A DNA stretch of 44,368 bases from a bacterium (lineage in GTDB: Bacteria > SM23-81 > DAOVCL01): contig JAOZPP010000017.1 in NCBI GenBank assembly GCA_029932675.1, positions 1 to 44,368 of the forward strand. The letters run 5' to 3'. Shown here in pieces: positions 17,150 to 24,762 of the stretch. The notes under the pieces were generated by a model, which was not told the DNA's origin, ran no database searches, and saw only the letters and a program-made list of their open reading frames with translations. Position numbers and translations under genes: made by a program. The first letter of the stretch is position 1; every line of letters starts with the position of its first letter.

Positions 17150-18138
17150 TGAATGAAGAGATAAAGGCATTAAATGAGAGGATAAAGGAGGAAAGTTCCT
17201 TTGTGGAGGCTCTCACGGCTGAAATGGGAAAGGTGATAGTCGGACAGAAATATATGGTAGACAGGCTCTTAGTGGGGCTGCTCTCTAATGGCCACATCCT
17301 CTTAGAGGGGGTTCCTGGGTTGGCCAAGACCTTAGCTGTGAAGACTCTATCGGCGGCTATTAGAACGAAATTTCAGAGGATTCAGTTCACCCCAGATCTT
17401 CTTCCTGCCGATCTCATCGGGACAATGGTTTACAACCAGAAGACGGGCGATTTCATCCCCAAGAAGGGTCCGATATTTGCCAACCTCATCCTTGCTGATG
17501 AGATAAACCGCGCTCCGGCAAAGGTGCAGAGTGCACTATTGGAGGCTATGCAGGAGAGGCAAGTGACCATTGGGGAAGATACCTATCCCTTAGACGATCC
17601 CTTTCTCGTGCTGGCCACTCAGAACCCTATCGAGCAGGAAGGGACCTATCCCCTGCCCGAGGCCCAGGTGGACAGGTTTATGCTTAAGCTGAAGATCGGC
17701 TACCCTAACAAGAAGGAGGAGAGGGAGATAATCGAGAGGATGACCAAGGGAGAAGATCCGCAGGCCGATCCAGTGATTGGTCCAGAGGAGATCATTAGGG
17801 CAAGGGAAGTGGTGAGTAGTATCTATGTTGATGAGAAGATAAAGAACTACATCATTGACTTGGTCTTTGCCACCAGGAATCCGGAGAGCTATGGGCTTGA
17901 TGAGCTGAAGGGGCTAATCGAATATGGTTCCTCCCCGCGGGCCTCAATCTATCTCACTACCGCATCCCGGGCCCATGCTTTCCTGCGAAGAAGAGGTTAT
18001 GTTACCCCAGAGGATGTCAAATCGATAGGGATGGATGTCCTCCGCCATCGCATAATAGTGACCTATGAGGCAGAGGCCGAGGAGATAACCGCTGAGGACA
18101 TAATCCAGAAGATCTTCAACAAGATAGAGGTACCGTAA
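17149..18138 (+). CDS. MoxR-family AAA+ ATPase
   Basis: A 329-aa protein with the MoxR Walker A variant GVPGLAKT, Walker B LILADEINRAPAKVQ, and the MEAMQERQVTI-like and ATQNPIEQEGTYPLPEAQVDRF segments that are highly conserved in the family (AAA_3 plus lid domain). MoxR ATPases act as chaperones that remodel or insert metal centres into VWA-domain partners. The ATG at 17149 overlaps the upstream stop as TGATG, with GGGAGGA just before it; an in-frame GTG one codon earlier is also possible. No VWA or DUF58 partner follows; a terminator ends the unit, so the partner must be elsewhere (secreted VWA proteins exist in this window but are extracellular). Confidence 0.9.
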   Translation: MNEEIKALNERIKEESSFVEALTAEMGKVIVGQKYMVDRLLVGLLSNGHILLEGVPGLAKTLAVKTLSAAIRTKFQRIQFTPDLLPADLIGTMVYNQKTGDFIPKKGPIFANLILADEINRAPAKVQSALLEAMQERQVTIGEDTYPLDDPFLVLATQNPIEQEGTYPLPEAQVDRFMLKLKIGYPNKKEEREIIERMTKGEDPQADPVIGPEEIIRAREVVSSIYVDEKIKNYIIDLVFATRNPESYGLDELKGLIEYGSSPRASIYLTTASRAHAFLRRRGYVTPEDVKSIGMDVLRHRIIVTYEAEAEEITAEDIIQKIFNKIEVP

Positions 18139-18171
18139 GAAGGGCCATATCGACGGCCCTTCTTTGTTTTG
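18138..18171 (+). terminator. Rho-independent terminator after moxR
   Basis: The stem GAAGGGCC/GGCCCTTC (18139-18146 with 18155-18162) is followed by TTTGTTTT, directly after the MoxR stop codon. Confidence 0.75.
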
Positions 18172-18447
18172 ATACCCATCGGAGGGCAAAATCCAGGTCG
18201 CTCACTGATGGGTCGGTATGATCAGACGATTATAAGGGGAGAGGTAAATCTTTCCCCTTCATTTTTTTTGTGTCACCCAGGGCGGTCCTTGCGCTATCCG
18301 AGCGTAAGGTTGGCCTATGCCTCATCATATGGTGATAGGAGCCCTCCATTACCTGGATCAGGGAGCCATTTTAGCGATTTGCCTCCCTTTAGTTCTCCTA
18401 TCCCTGAGTATACCTCTTCTATTACGGAGTGCTTACCGAGTTTTGAT
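18172..18447. other. Intergenic region, nothing recognised
   Basis: Plus-strand reading frames here have no recognisable product and lack ribosome sites. No repeat was noticed. A promoter follows at 18448-18476. Confidence 0.4.
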
Positions 18448-18476
18448 TTGACAATTGCTTGTTTTTTTAGTAAAAT
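18448..18476 (+). promoter_or_regulatory. Sigma-70-type promoter
   Basis: TTGACA (18448-18453), 17-bp AT-rich spacer, TAAAAT (18471-18476). It would drive the small gene at 18538, the broken nucleotidyltransferase and the large kinase gene, which are chained by ATGA overlaps. Confidence 0.65.
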
Positions 18477-18537
18477 ATTTTAAAGGTGTTGGCAACGGGA
18501 ATGGATTGTAGGTTGAAGAGATCTCCGCAAACAGCCA

Positions 18538-18732
18538 ATGGAAGTGAAGACTATACGGTGGAGGGAAGAGGGTAGTTCACCGGCAGATAGTTTCCGTGAG
18601 GCTGAGGAATGGGACATCAGGCAACATATCAGCATGACCCCTGAGGAAAGGCAGGAGGTCTCCCGCCAATTAAGGATTAGATATTATGGTGAGGATAGAC
18701 CTGATGTCCGTGACAAGGCAGATGGGAGATGA
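18538..18732 (+). CDS. Small partner protein of the nucleotidyltransferase
   Basis: A 64-aa acidic protein (WREEGSSPADSFREAEEWD ... MTPEERQEVSRQLRIRYYG). No family is recognised with certainty. Its TGA overlaps the ATG of the nucleotidyltransferase gene (ATGA), an arrangement typical of two-gene nucleotidyltransferase modules, some of which work as toxin-antitoxin pairs. It may therefore be an antitoxin-like protein, now left without an intact partner. The ribosome site is weak. Confidence 0.5.
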   Translation: MEVKTIRWREEGSSPADSFREAEEWDIRQHISMTPEERQEVSRQLRIRYYGEDRPDVRDKADGR

Positions 18733-19367
18733 GGGCATCTCATTTTTCAGCGGATATACAAGAATTCCTGAGACTACTCAGTATTCATAGGGTTCGCTAT
18801 CTCATTGTAGGGGGAGAAGCCGTCATCTACTATGGATACGGAACTTAGCTCCCTTACGGTCGCTAACTTCCCCAGAGGGCCTTACCGGCCCTATGGCGCT
18901 CCGCAATCCTCCGCCAGCTCGGATTGGTCCGCTGTCATGATTGAAGGGGGCTTACCCCCTTCAAACATCCCCCAACGTTTCGGAATTTCTAAGAAAAATC
19001 CGAAACGTCAAGGTTGACAGGGAACGTTGATTTCTTCTACGAGGCCACGCCGGAGAATGTAGCAAGACTTTATGCCGTGCTGAATGACTTCTGGGAGGAG
19101 AAGATACCGGGGGTGAGCTCCTCCGGTGAACTTCTCTCCCAGGGAACGATTCTCCAATTTGGGGTGGCTCCCAACAGGATCGATCTGATCAATAAGATAG
19201 ATGCAGTCTCATTTAAGGAAGCATGGGACTCCAGGATAGAGGAAGAGATTGAGATAGAGGGGGAGAGATATCAAGTTCACTACATAGGATTGGAGGAGCT
19301 GATAAGGAATAAGGAGGCAGTGAGAAGATATAAGGATCTGAAGGCAGCGCTAAAGAGGAAAGGATGA
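18729..19367 (+). pseudogene. Nucleotidyltransferase gene interrupted by the 171-bp repeat
   Basis: The first 37 codons (18729-18839) encode the start of a nucleotidyltransferase fold: LLSIHRVRYLIVGGEAVIYYGY, with the GG loop. The same frame resumes at 19008-19011 with SRLTGNVDFFYEATPENV, supplying the expected D-x-D region, and continues to the stop at 19367 (PNRIDLINKIDAVSFKEAW, LEELIRNKEA, RYKDLKAAL), giving a normal family C-terminus. The intervening repeat is a multiple of three and keeps the frame but brings a TAG at 18846-18848. A downstream start at 19014 could make a 117-aa fragment lacking the active-site loop. The stop overlaps the start of the kinase gene (ATGA). Confidence 0.8.
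18841..19011. repeat. 171-bp multi-hairpin repeat, copy 2 (inserted in the nucleotidyltransferase)
   Basis: Same length and hairpin order as 11179-11349. Stems are largely preserved while loops differ: CTTA instead of CATA in the fourth hairpin, and TTACC instead of TCACC in the second. The last hairpin keeps a perfect 10-bp base. No target duplication is visible. Ends in TCAA like the other copy. Confidence 0.8.
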
Positions 19368-22300
19368 ACCTTTACCAGAACCAACCCACACAGATGATCG
19401 GCAAAACCATTTCCCATTATAGGATAGCCAAAAAGTTGGGGGAAGGCGGTATGGGTGTGGTATATAAGGCAGAAGACCTGAAGCTCAAGCGCACCGTTGC
19501 CCTCAAGTTTCTGCCGCCAGAGCTGATGAGGGACCCAGAGGCAGAGCAGCGTTTCATCCAGGAGGCGCAGGCGGCAGCGGCGCTAGACCATCCCAACATC
19601 TGTACCATCTACGAAATTGAGGAAACTGGAGGGCAGACCTTCATATCTATGGCCTATATCGAAGGTCAAAACCTGAAGGAGAGGGTCGAATCTGGTCCAC
19701 TGAAACTTGAAGAGGCTCTGGACATTGCGATGCAGGTTGCTGAGGGTTTGCAGGCAGCACATGAGAAAGGGATTGTTCATCGGGACATCAAGCTGGCAAA
19801 TATCATAGTGACAACCAAAGGTCAGGTAAAGATTATGGACTTTGGCTTGGCTAAGCTGAGAGGAGGGAGAAAGCTTCCTAAGGAAGGAAGGACTTTAGGA
19901 ACCGTAGCCTATATGTCTCCGGAGCAAGTTAGGGGGGAGGGGGTAGATGAGCGCACAGACATTTGGTCTTTAGGGGTTATGTTGTATGAGATGGTCACCG
20001 GGAGGCTTCCCTTCCAGGGGGAGTATGAGCAGGCGGTGATCTATTCCATTTTGAATGAGGAGCCTGAGCCGGTGGGGAAGTTGCGTTCTGGGGTTCTTCG
20101 AGGGTTGGAGGGGGTTATAGGGAAGATGTTGGCCAAGGATGTGCGGGAGCGTTATCAGGGGGTTGGGGAGCTTTTGGTTGATCTCCGGTCGCTGCGTGGG
20201 GGGCTTGGTTCTGCTGGATTAGGGCCATCTGTAGTTGGCTCTGTGGGGGCAAGGGGTGGTATATTAGTGAAGGATGAGAGGGTGGAGTTTAGGGAGGCGA
20301 AGGATAGTCTGCGGGTGATGCTGGCGCAGATTAGTCCTGGGTATGATGAGGATGTATTTGCCAAGGAGGGATTGGTGAGGGTGAGGGATGGGGAGAGGCA
20401 GGCGGAGAAGGTGCTCAAGGTTATTGAGTATGCTCATAGTTTGGGGGTAGATGTGCTTCTTTTCCCGGAGTTAGCTGCTCCTTTTGGGTATTTGGAGGCA
20501 TTTGAGGAGGCATTGGGAGAGGGGGGAAGGGATTTAGTGGCCAACATTTGTTATGAGCATACGAGGTTGCGGGATTTGGAGAGGTTATTGGGGGAGGGGG
20601 AGAGGGAGGAGCATGGGCTTGGGGTAGGGGGGGTGGAGGGGAAGTTAGTGAATTTCTGCAGGATATGGATAAGGGCAGGGGGTGGGGTGAGGGTTTACAC
20701 TCAGATGAAGCTTACTCCCTTTTCCAGTGAGTTTTCGCTTTTGGCCAAGGAGAGTTTGGTTTGCGGGAGGGTATTGCACAGGTTTATCACCAACTGGGGC
20801 AATTTTCTTTTTTTGATTTGCAAGGATTATGTGGGGGAGGTGAGGGTGGAGGGGAGGGTACCGATGTTTGATTTTCTCAAGTCGCTCACCGAAGATGGGT
20901 TGCACTGGGTTTTTGTCTCTGCCCTGAACAGCGAGCCGGAGGCTTTCATCCATGCGGCGCGTGCTTTCTACTATCTTCAGGAGAAAAGCAGCGAGACGTT
21001 CACCGTAATTTTGAATGCTGCTGAGTTAGACCACACAACAGTTGTCTTTCCGGTGAGACCTCATCCCAAGATACGTACTGCAGAGGGGGTGGAGATGACG
21101 CCACTCTTTAAGGGCAAGCCCAGTTGGGGGACCCAGTTGAGGTTCCCTGGTTGTCAGGAGAAGATAATTAGCGGAACGTTTGTGCGCCTGGACAAGTATA
21201 AGCCGTTGCCAACGAAGGAAATGTTCAGTCCTATCTACCAAACTGATCTGCTTGACCTGACTGAACTGGGGATAAAGTCAGGGGTAACCTTGGTTGAGGG
21301 GAGGGTCCCTCCCCAGGCCCCCAAGCCCACCCACAACCTTCCGCCCCAGACGACGTCCTTCTTAGGGAGGGAAGAGGATCTGAAGGAAATTACTAACCTC
21401 CTAGAGAACCCATCCTGTAGGCTTGTTACCCTGATCGGCCCCGGAGGTATTGGAAAGACGCGCCTTGCCCTAGAAGCAGCGAGGGAGAAGATTAGTGAAT
21501 TCCCCCAAGGGGTCTTTTTTATCCCCCTTGCCCCATTAAGCTCGCCCGATCTGCTCGTCTCCTCAGTGGCCAACGCACTGGGATTCTCGTTCCATGGCTC
21601 TGCAGATCCCCAGATGCAACTCTTCAATTACCTGCGGGAGAAAGAGGTACTTTTGGTGATGGACAACTTTGAGCATCTCCTTGCAGGAGCAGGTTTCCTC
21701 TCCGATCTTCTGGAAGTTGCCCCCAAGGTTAAGATGTTGGTTACCTCGCGAGAACGCCTGAACCTCAGAGGGGAATGGATCTGGGAGGTTCGCGGTATGG
21801 CTTTTCCCAGGGGAGAGGATGTTGAGAAAGCGGAAAATTATAGCGCTGTCCAGTTGTTTTTACAGAGCGCAAAGAGGATTCACCCCCAGTTTGAGCTCTC
21901 CGATGAGGAGAAACCCTCTGTAGTGCGCATCTGTCAATTGGTTGAGGGTATGCCTCTGGGGATCGAGTTGGCCTCAACCTGGCTGAGGGTGCTCTCCTGT
22001 AAGGAGGTGGTCAAGGAGATCGAGGATAACATCGATTTTCTCTCCACCTCCTTGAGAGACGTGCCGGAGCGGCACAGAAGTATGCGAGCCGTTTTTGAAC
22101 ACTCCTGGAATCTCCTCACTAAGGAGGAGAGGGAAGCCTTTATGAGGATGTCCGTATTTCGGGGAGGATTCCGCAGGGAAGCAGCTCAGATGGTGGCTGG
22201 AGCCTCTCTTCTCGTCCTCTCCGCCTTAGTAGATAAATCTCTTATCCGGTGGAGTCCGATAGAGCGTTATGAGATGCACGAACTCTTGCGGCAGTATGCT

Positions 22301-23734
22301 GAAGAGAAACTGAATGAGGCCCCTGAGATCAGGAGGGAAGTTCAGGATCTACATTGTAGATATTATGCTGAGTTCCTTAATCAGAAGGAGGAATTTCTCA
22401 AGGGAGAGAAGGAAAAGGAGGCCTTAGAGGAGATTGGGGGGGAGATAGAGAATGTGCGTATGGGATGGAGCTGGGCAGTAGAGAGGGGGAAGCAGGAGGA
22501 ACTTGACAAATTTATCGATAGCCTTTTTCGTTTCTATTTGATCAGGGGTTGGTTTCATGAGGGGGAAGAGGTTTTTGGCGTGGTAGGGAGGAAGTTGGAG
22601 GAATCCGGGAGAGAAGGGAAAGTTTGGGGGAGAGTGCTTGCCAGATGGGGAGTTTTTCTCCTCATCCTTTCAGATTATAGGAGGGCACGGGAGCTCCTTG
22701 AGCAGAGCCTAAGCATCCTTCGCCAGCTCAATGCTCGGAAGGAGGTTGCCTTCTCCCTGCGTAACTTAGGTTTTGTTGCCTATCAATTAGGGGAGTATGC
22801 GGAAGCAAGGCGGTGCCTTGAAGAGAGCCTGGAGATTTGCAGGCAGATCAACGACAGGGACGGAATAGCCATATCTGTTAACACCCTGGGCCTTGTAGCC
22901 TATAATCTCGGAGAGTTTGAAAAGGCAAGGGCTCTCTACAGTCAGAGTTTGGAAATCGGCAGGGAGATCGGAGATCGGCAAGGGACAGCGAAGTACCTGC
23001 TCAACCTGGGAAATGTAGCCCAAAGGCTTGGCAATTATGAGGAGGCAAAGGAGCTTTATGAGGAAAGCCTCTCGATATGCAAGGAGGTGGGAGATCGGTG
23101 GGGGATGGCTAATTCCCTCAATAATCTGGGGCTTGTAGCTAAGGCGCTGGGCAAGCGAGAGGAGGCTAAGGATCTCTATGAGAGGAGCCTGATAATCAAG
23201 AGGGATGTAGGTGATCGAAAGGGAATAGCCACTTCCTTAGGCAATCTTGGTGATGTAGCCTATGAGAGAGGTGATTACCAAGAGGCAATAAGGCTTCAGC
23301 AAGAAAAGTTGGCTATTTGTAAGGAAATCGGTAATCGACGGGGGGCAGCGAGTTCTCTGAGCAGTTTAGGTCATGCTAAATCTGCTCTGGAAGACCTTTT
23401 GGAGTCGAAGAGATGTTTCTGTGAGGCCCTGAGGAGCGCCATGGGGATCCAGGCAGCCCCTGTGGCAGTGGATGCGTTGGTGGGCATCGCCGGCCTTTTC
23501 AGAAAGGAGGGTAGGGTGAAGGAGGCCCTGGAGATACTTACCTTTGCCATCCAGTATCCCGCGGCCTACAGGGATACAAAGGAGAGGGCAGAATCCCTCC
23601 GCTCGGAGGTTACTCCCCAACTTCCTCCTCAAGTTATAGAAGAGATTGAGAAGAGGGGAAAAGATGGAGGATTAAAGGAGATAGCGGAAAAGATATTGGG
23701 AAGTGAAAATGAAGGGAAAGATTTGAAGATTTAA
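19364..23734 (+). CDS. Ser/Thr kinase - nitrilase-like - STAND ATPase - TPR protein (paralogue A)
   Basis: A 1456-aa protein. The ATG at 19364 has GAGGAAAGG just upstream and overlaps the preceding stop; a second candidate is Met11. The protein kinase domain (about 12-285) is intact: LGEGGMG loop, Lys48, HRD 139-141, DFG 159-161, MSPEQ. Residues about 310-620 form a nitrilase-superfamily domain with candidate triad Glu369 (LLFPELAAP), Lys449 (QMKLTPF) and Cys486 (LICKDYVGE); the spacings of 80 and 37 fit carbon-nitrogen hydrolases. Then comes a STAND/NB-ARC-like ATPase (P-loop GPGGIGKT at 692, LVMDNFEHL, VTSRERL, GMPLGIELA), a winged-helix-like region and seven or more TPRs (about 1085-1400). 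Probably a cytoplasmic signal protein where TPR/STAND sensing controls kinase and amidase output. Residues 123 to 600 are identical to paralogue B. Confidence 0.85.
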   Translation: MNLYQNQPTQMIGKTISHYRIAKKLGEGGMGVVYKAEDLKLKRTVALKFLPPELMRDPEAEQRFIQEAQAAAALDHPNICTIYEIEETGGQTFISMAYIEGQNLKERVESGPLKLEEALDIAMQVAEGLQAAHEKGIVHRDIKLANIIVTTKGQVKIMDFGLAKLRGGRKLPKEGRTLGTVAYMSPEQVRGEGVDERTDIWSLGVMLYEMVTGRLPFQGEYEQAVIYSILNEEPEPVGKLRSGVLRGLEGVIGKMLAKDVRERYQGVGELLVDLRSLRGGLGSAGLGPSVVGSVGARGGILVKDERVEFREAKDSLRVMLAQISPGYDEDVFAKEGLVRVRDGERQAEKVLKVIEYAHSLGVDVLLFPELAAPFGYLEAFEEALGEGGRDLVANICYEHTRLRDLERLLGEGEREEHGLGVGGVEGKLVNFCRIWIRAGGGVRVYTQMKLTPFSSEFSLLAKESLVCGRVLHRFITNWGNFLFLICKDYVGEVRVEGRVPMFDFLKSLTEDGLHWVFVSALNSEPEAFIHAARAFYYLQEKSSETFTVILNAAELDHTTVVFPVRPHPKIRTAEGVEMTPLFKGKPSWGTQLRFPGCQEKIISGTFVRLDKYKPLPTKEMFSPIYQTDLLDLTELGIKSGVTLVEGRVPPQAPKPTHNLPPQTTSFLGREEDLKEITNLLENPSCRLVTLIGPGGIGKTRLALEAAREKISEFPQGVFFIPLAPLSSPDLLVSSVANALGFSFHGSADPQMQLFNYLREKEVLLVMDNFEHLLAGAGFLSDLLEVAPKVKMLVTSRERLNLRGEWIWEVRGMAFPRGEDVEKAENYSAVQLFLQSAKRIHPQFELSDEEKPSVVRICQLVEGMPLGIELASTWLRVLSCKEVVKEIEDNIDFLSTSLRDVPERHRSMRAVFEHSWNLLTKEEREAFMRMSVFRGGFRREAAQMVAGASLLVLSALVDKSLIRWSPIERYEMHELLRQYAEEKLNEAPEIRREVQDLHCRYYAEFLNQKEEFLKGEKEKEALEEIGGEIENVRMGWSWAVERGKQEELDKFIDSLFRFYLIRGWFHEGEEVFGVVGRKLEESGREGKVWGRVLARWGVFLLILSDYRRARELLEQSLSILRQLNARKEVAFSLRNLGFVAYQLGEYAEARRCLEESLEICRQINDRDGIAISVNTLGLVAYNLGEFEKARALYSQSLEIGREIGDRQGTAKYLLNLGNVAQRLGNYEEAKELYEESLSICKEVGDRWGMANSLNNLGLVAKALGKREEAKDLYERSLIIKRDVGDRKGIATSLGNLGDVAYERGDYQEAIRLQQEKLAICKEIGNRRGAASSLSSLGHAKSALEDLLESKRCFCEALRSAMGIQAAPVAVDALVGIAGLFRKEGRVKEALEILTFAIQYPAAYRDTKERAESLRSEVTPQLPPQVIEEIEKRGKDGGLKEIAEKILGSENEGKDLKI
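19729..21163 (+). repeat. 1435-bp stretch identical to 30882-32316 (copy A)
   Basis: Line-by-line comparison with 30882-32316 (constant offset 11153) shows no difference. It covers the back half of the kinase domain and nearly all of the nitrilase-like domain. Outside it the two genes differ at once: kinase start a few percent different, STAND/TPR part strongly diverged. Confidence 0.85.
20590..20641 (+). other. Dense G-tract cluster (G-quadruplex potential)
   Basis: Within the nitrilase-like coding region, seven runs of three or more G lie within about 50 nt of the coding strand (for example GGGGGAGGGGGAGAGGGAGG, then GGGGTAGGGGGGGTGG). The identical stretch recurs at 31743-31794. Confidence 0.5.
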
Positions 23735-23743
23735 GAATTTATC

Positions 23744-23772
23744 TTGATTTTTTGAGGAAAATTTATTATATT
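23744..23772 (+). promoter_or_regulatory. Probable promoter of the 23812 gene
   Basis: TTGATT (23744-23749), 17-bp spacer, TATATT (23767-23772), just after the stop of the kinase gene. Confidence 0.45.
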
Positions 23773-23811
23773 TGGCCAAGAGGTTGATTCCAGAGAGGGG
23801 GGGAATAGCGT

Positions 23812-24624
23812 ATGGGTAGAGGAACGGTCTGGTCAATTAGCGGTGTCCTTATCCTCTTTATGGGATACTGGCCAGGTGGATCGGCTCAGCAAGATGTGCC
23901 TAAGGGCTGCGCCAGCCCGTCGGGGGGTCAAATCCAGAAAAGTTCACCTTCGGCCTACATCTGGATGGACTACATCCATCGGGATAGGCCTCTCCAATAT
24001 TGGATAAGGATAAAAGCGAGTGGCGATGCCTGGTGGGTAGAGTATGGTGACCGAAGGCCCGCCGAAAGGGGGGGTGTGGCTTACCCAAGGATTTTTGAGT
24101 CTAAGTGTGGGCACCTATCTCCCGCAGAGGTGAAGAACCTCTTCGATCTTATCAAAAGGGGAGGTTTCTTTCAGATGAAGGACGCCTACGGAGGTGAGGG
24201 TATGGTATCTGAGGACGATATCCTTGAGCTCTGTGCAAGCATTGGGGGAACGGTCAAGACTGTATATGCAAGGCCGCCTTCATTTATTCCTAAACAATTG
24301 AGCGAGATAGTTCAGGCCATTAAAGGGGTGGTGGGGGATCTGCAGGAGGACAAGAGATTTGGAGCATTCTTCAGGGGGGAAAAGCTGGATGAGGCGAGAG
24401 CAAGCAGCTTGGCGAGTAAGTTTAAGTTCATCCCCTTATCGGAAGAGCAGTTTAAAGATCATCCCTACTTAAGAGAGGCTATTGAGAGCCTGGGACAGTT
24501 CGTTTATGCCGGATCGGGGAAGGATATCTATTTGAATAGCCCTATTAAAGGGCACAATTTTCTCCTCGTGGCTACTCCAGAAGGGAAATTTCAACTCGAT
24601 ATCTACCTCCGGGAGAAACCATGA
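23812..24624 (+). CDS. Secreted hypothetical protein
   Basis: A 270-aa protein with a signal peptide (about 1-26, ending GGSAQQ). It has two cysteines that could pair (ESKCGHLSP and ELCASIG) and a central segment KNLFDLIKRGGFFQMKDAYGGE followed by a possible beta-sheet part. The middle resembles domains of small periplasmic proteins where residues LSPAEVKNLFDLIKRGGFF precede a response strand, but no family is named with confidence. It lies between the kinase gene and the CLCA-like gene, with its own promoter; a GC-rich hairpin follows. Confidence 0.6.
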   Translation: MGRGTVWSISGVLILFMGYWPGGSAQQDVPKGCASPSGGQIQKSSPSAYIWMDYIHRDRPLQYWIRIKASGDAWWVEYGDRRPAERGGVAYPRIFESKCGHLSPAEVKNLFDLIKRGGFFQMKDAYGGEGMVSEDDILELCASIGGTVKTVYARPPSFIPKQLSEIVQAIKGVVGDLQEDKRFGAFFRGEKLDEARASSLASKFKFIPLSEEQFKDHPYLREAIESLGQFVYAGSGKDIYLNSPIKGHNFLLVATPEGKFQLDIYLREKP

Positions 24625-24692
24625 GATATCTGCGGGTTTGTAGTACGAAATTCTGTCGCAGAGTAGCATATGCACTAAAGTATACTTAGCTG

Positions 24693-24720
24693 CCGCCTGG
24701 TCAGCTTCTTGGCCAGGCGG
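24693..24720 (+). terminator. Hairpin after the 23812 gene, weak terminator
   Basis: The stem CCGCCTGG/CCAGGCGG (24693-24700 with 24713-24720) has a 12-nt loop. No good T-run follows, so it may be a weak terminator or a structure in the leader of the next gene. Confidence 0.4.
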
Positions 24721-24762
24721 AGCTGTTGTCCTTTAGCATTAGATCTGTTTCAAGGAGGACAA

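Noticed and set aside
20155-20418. Antisense frames inside the nitrilase-coding tract (also 31308-31571)
   Set aside because: They recur in both copies only because the DNA is identical; they are shadows of G-rich coding sequence.
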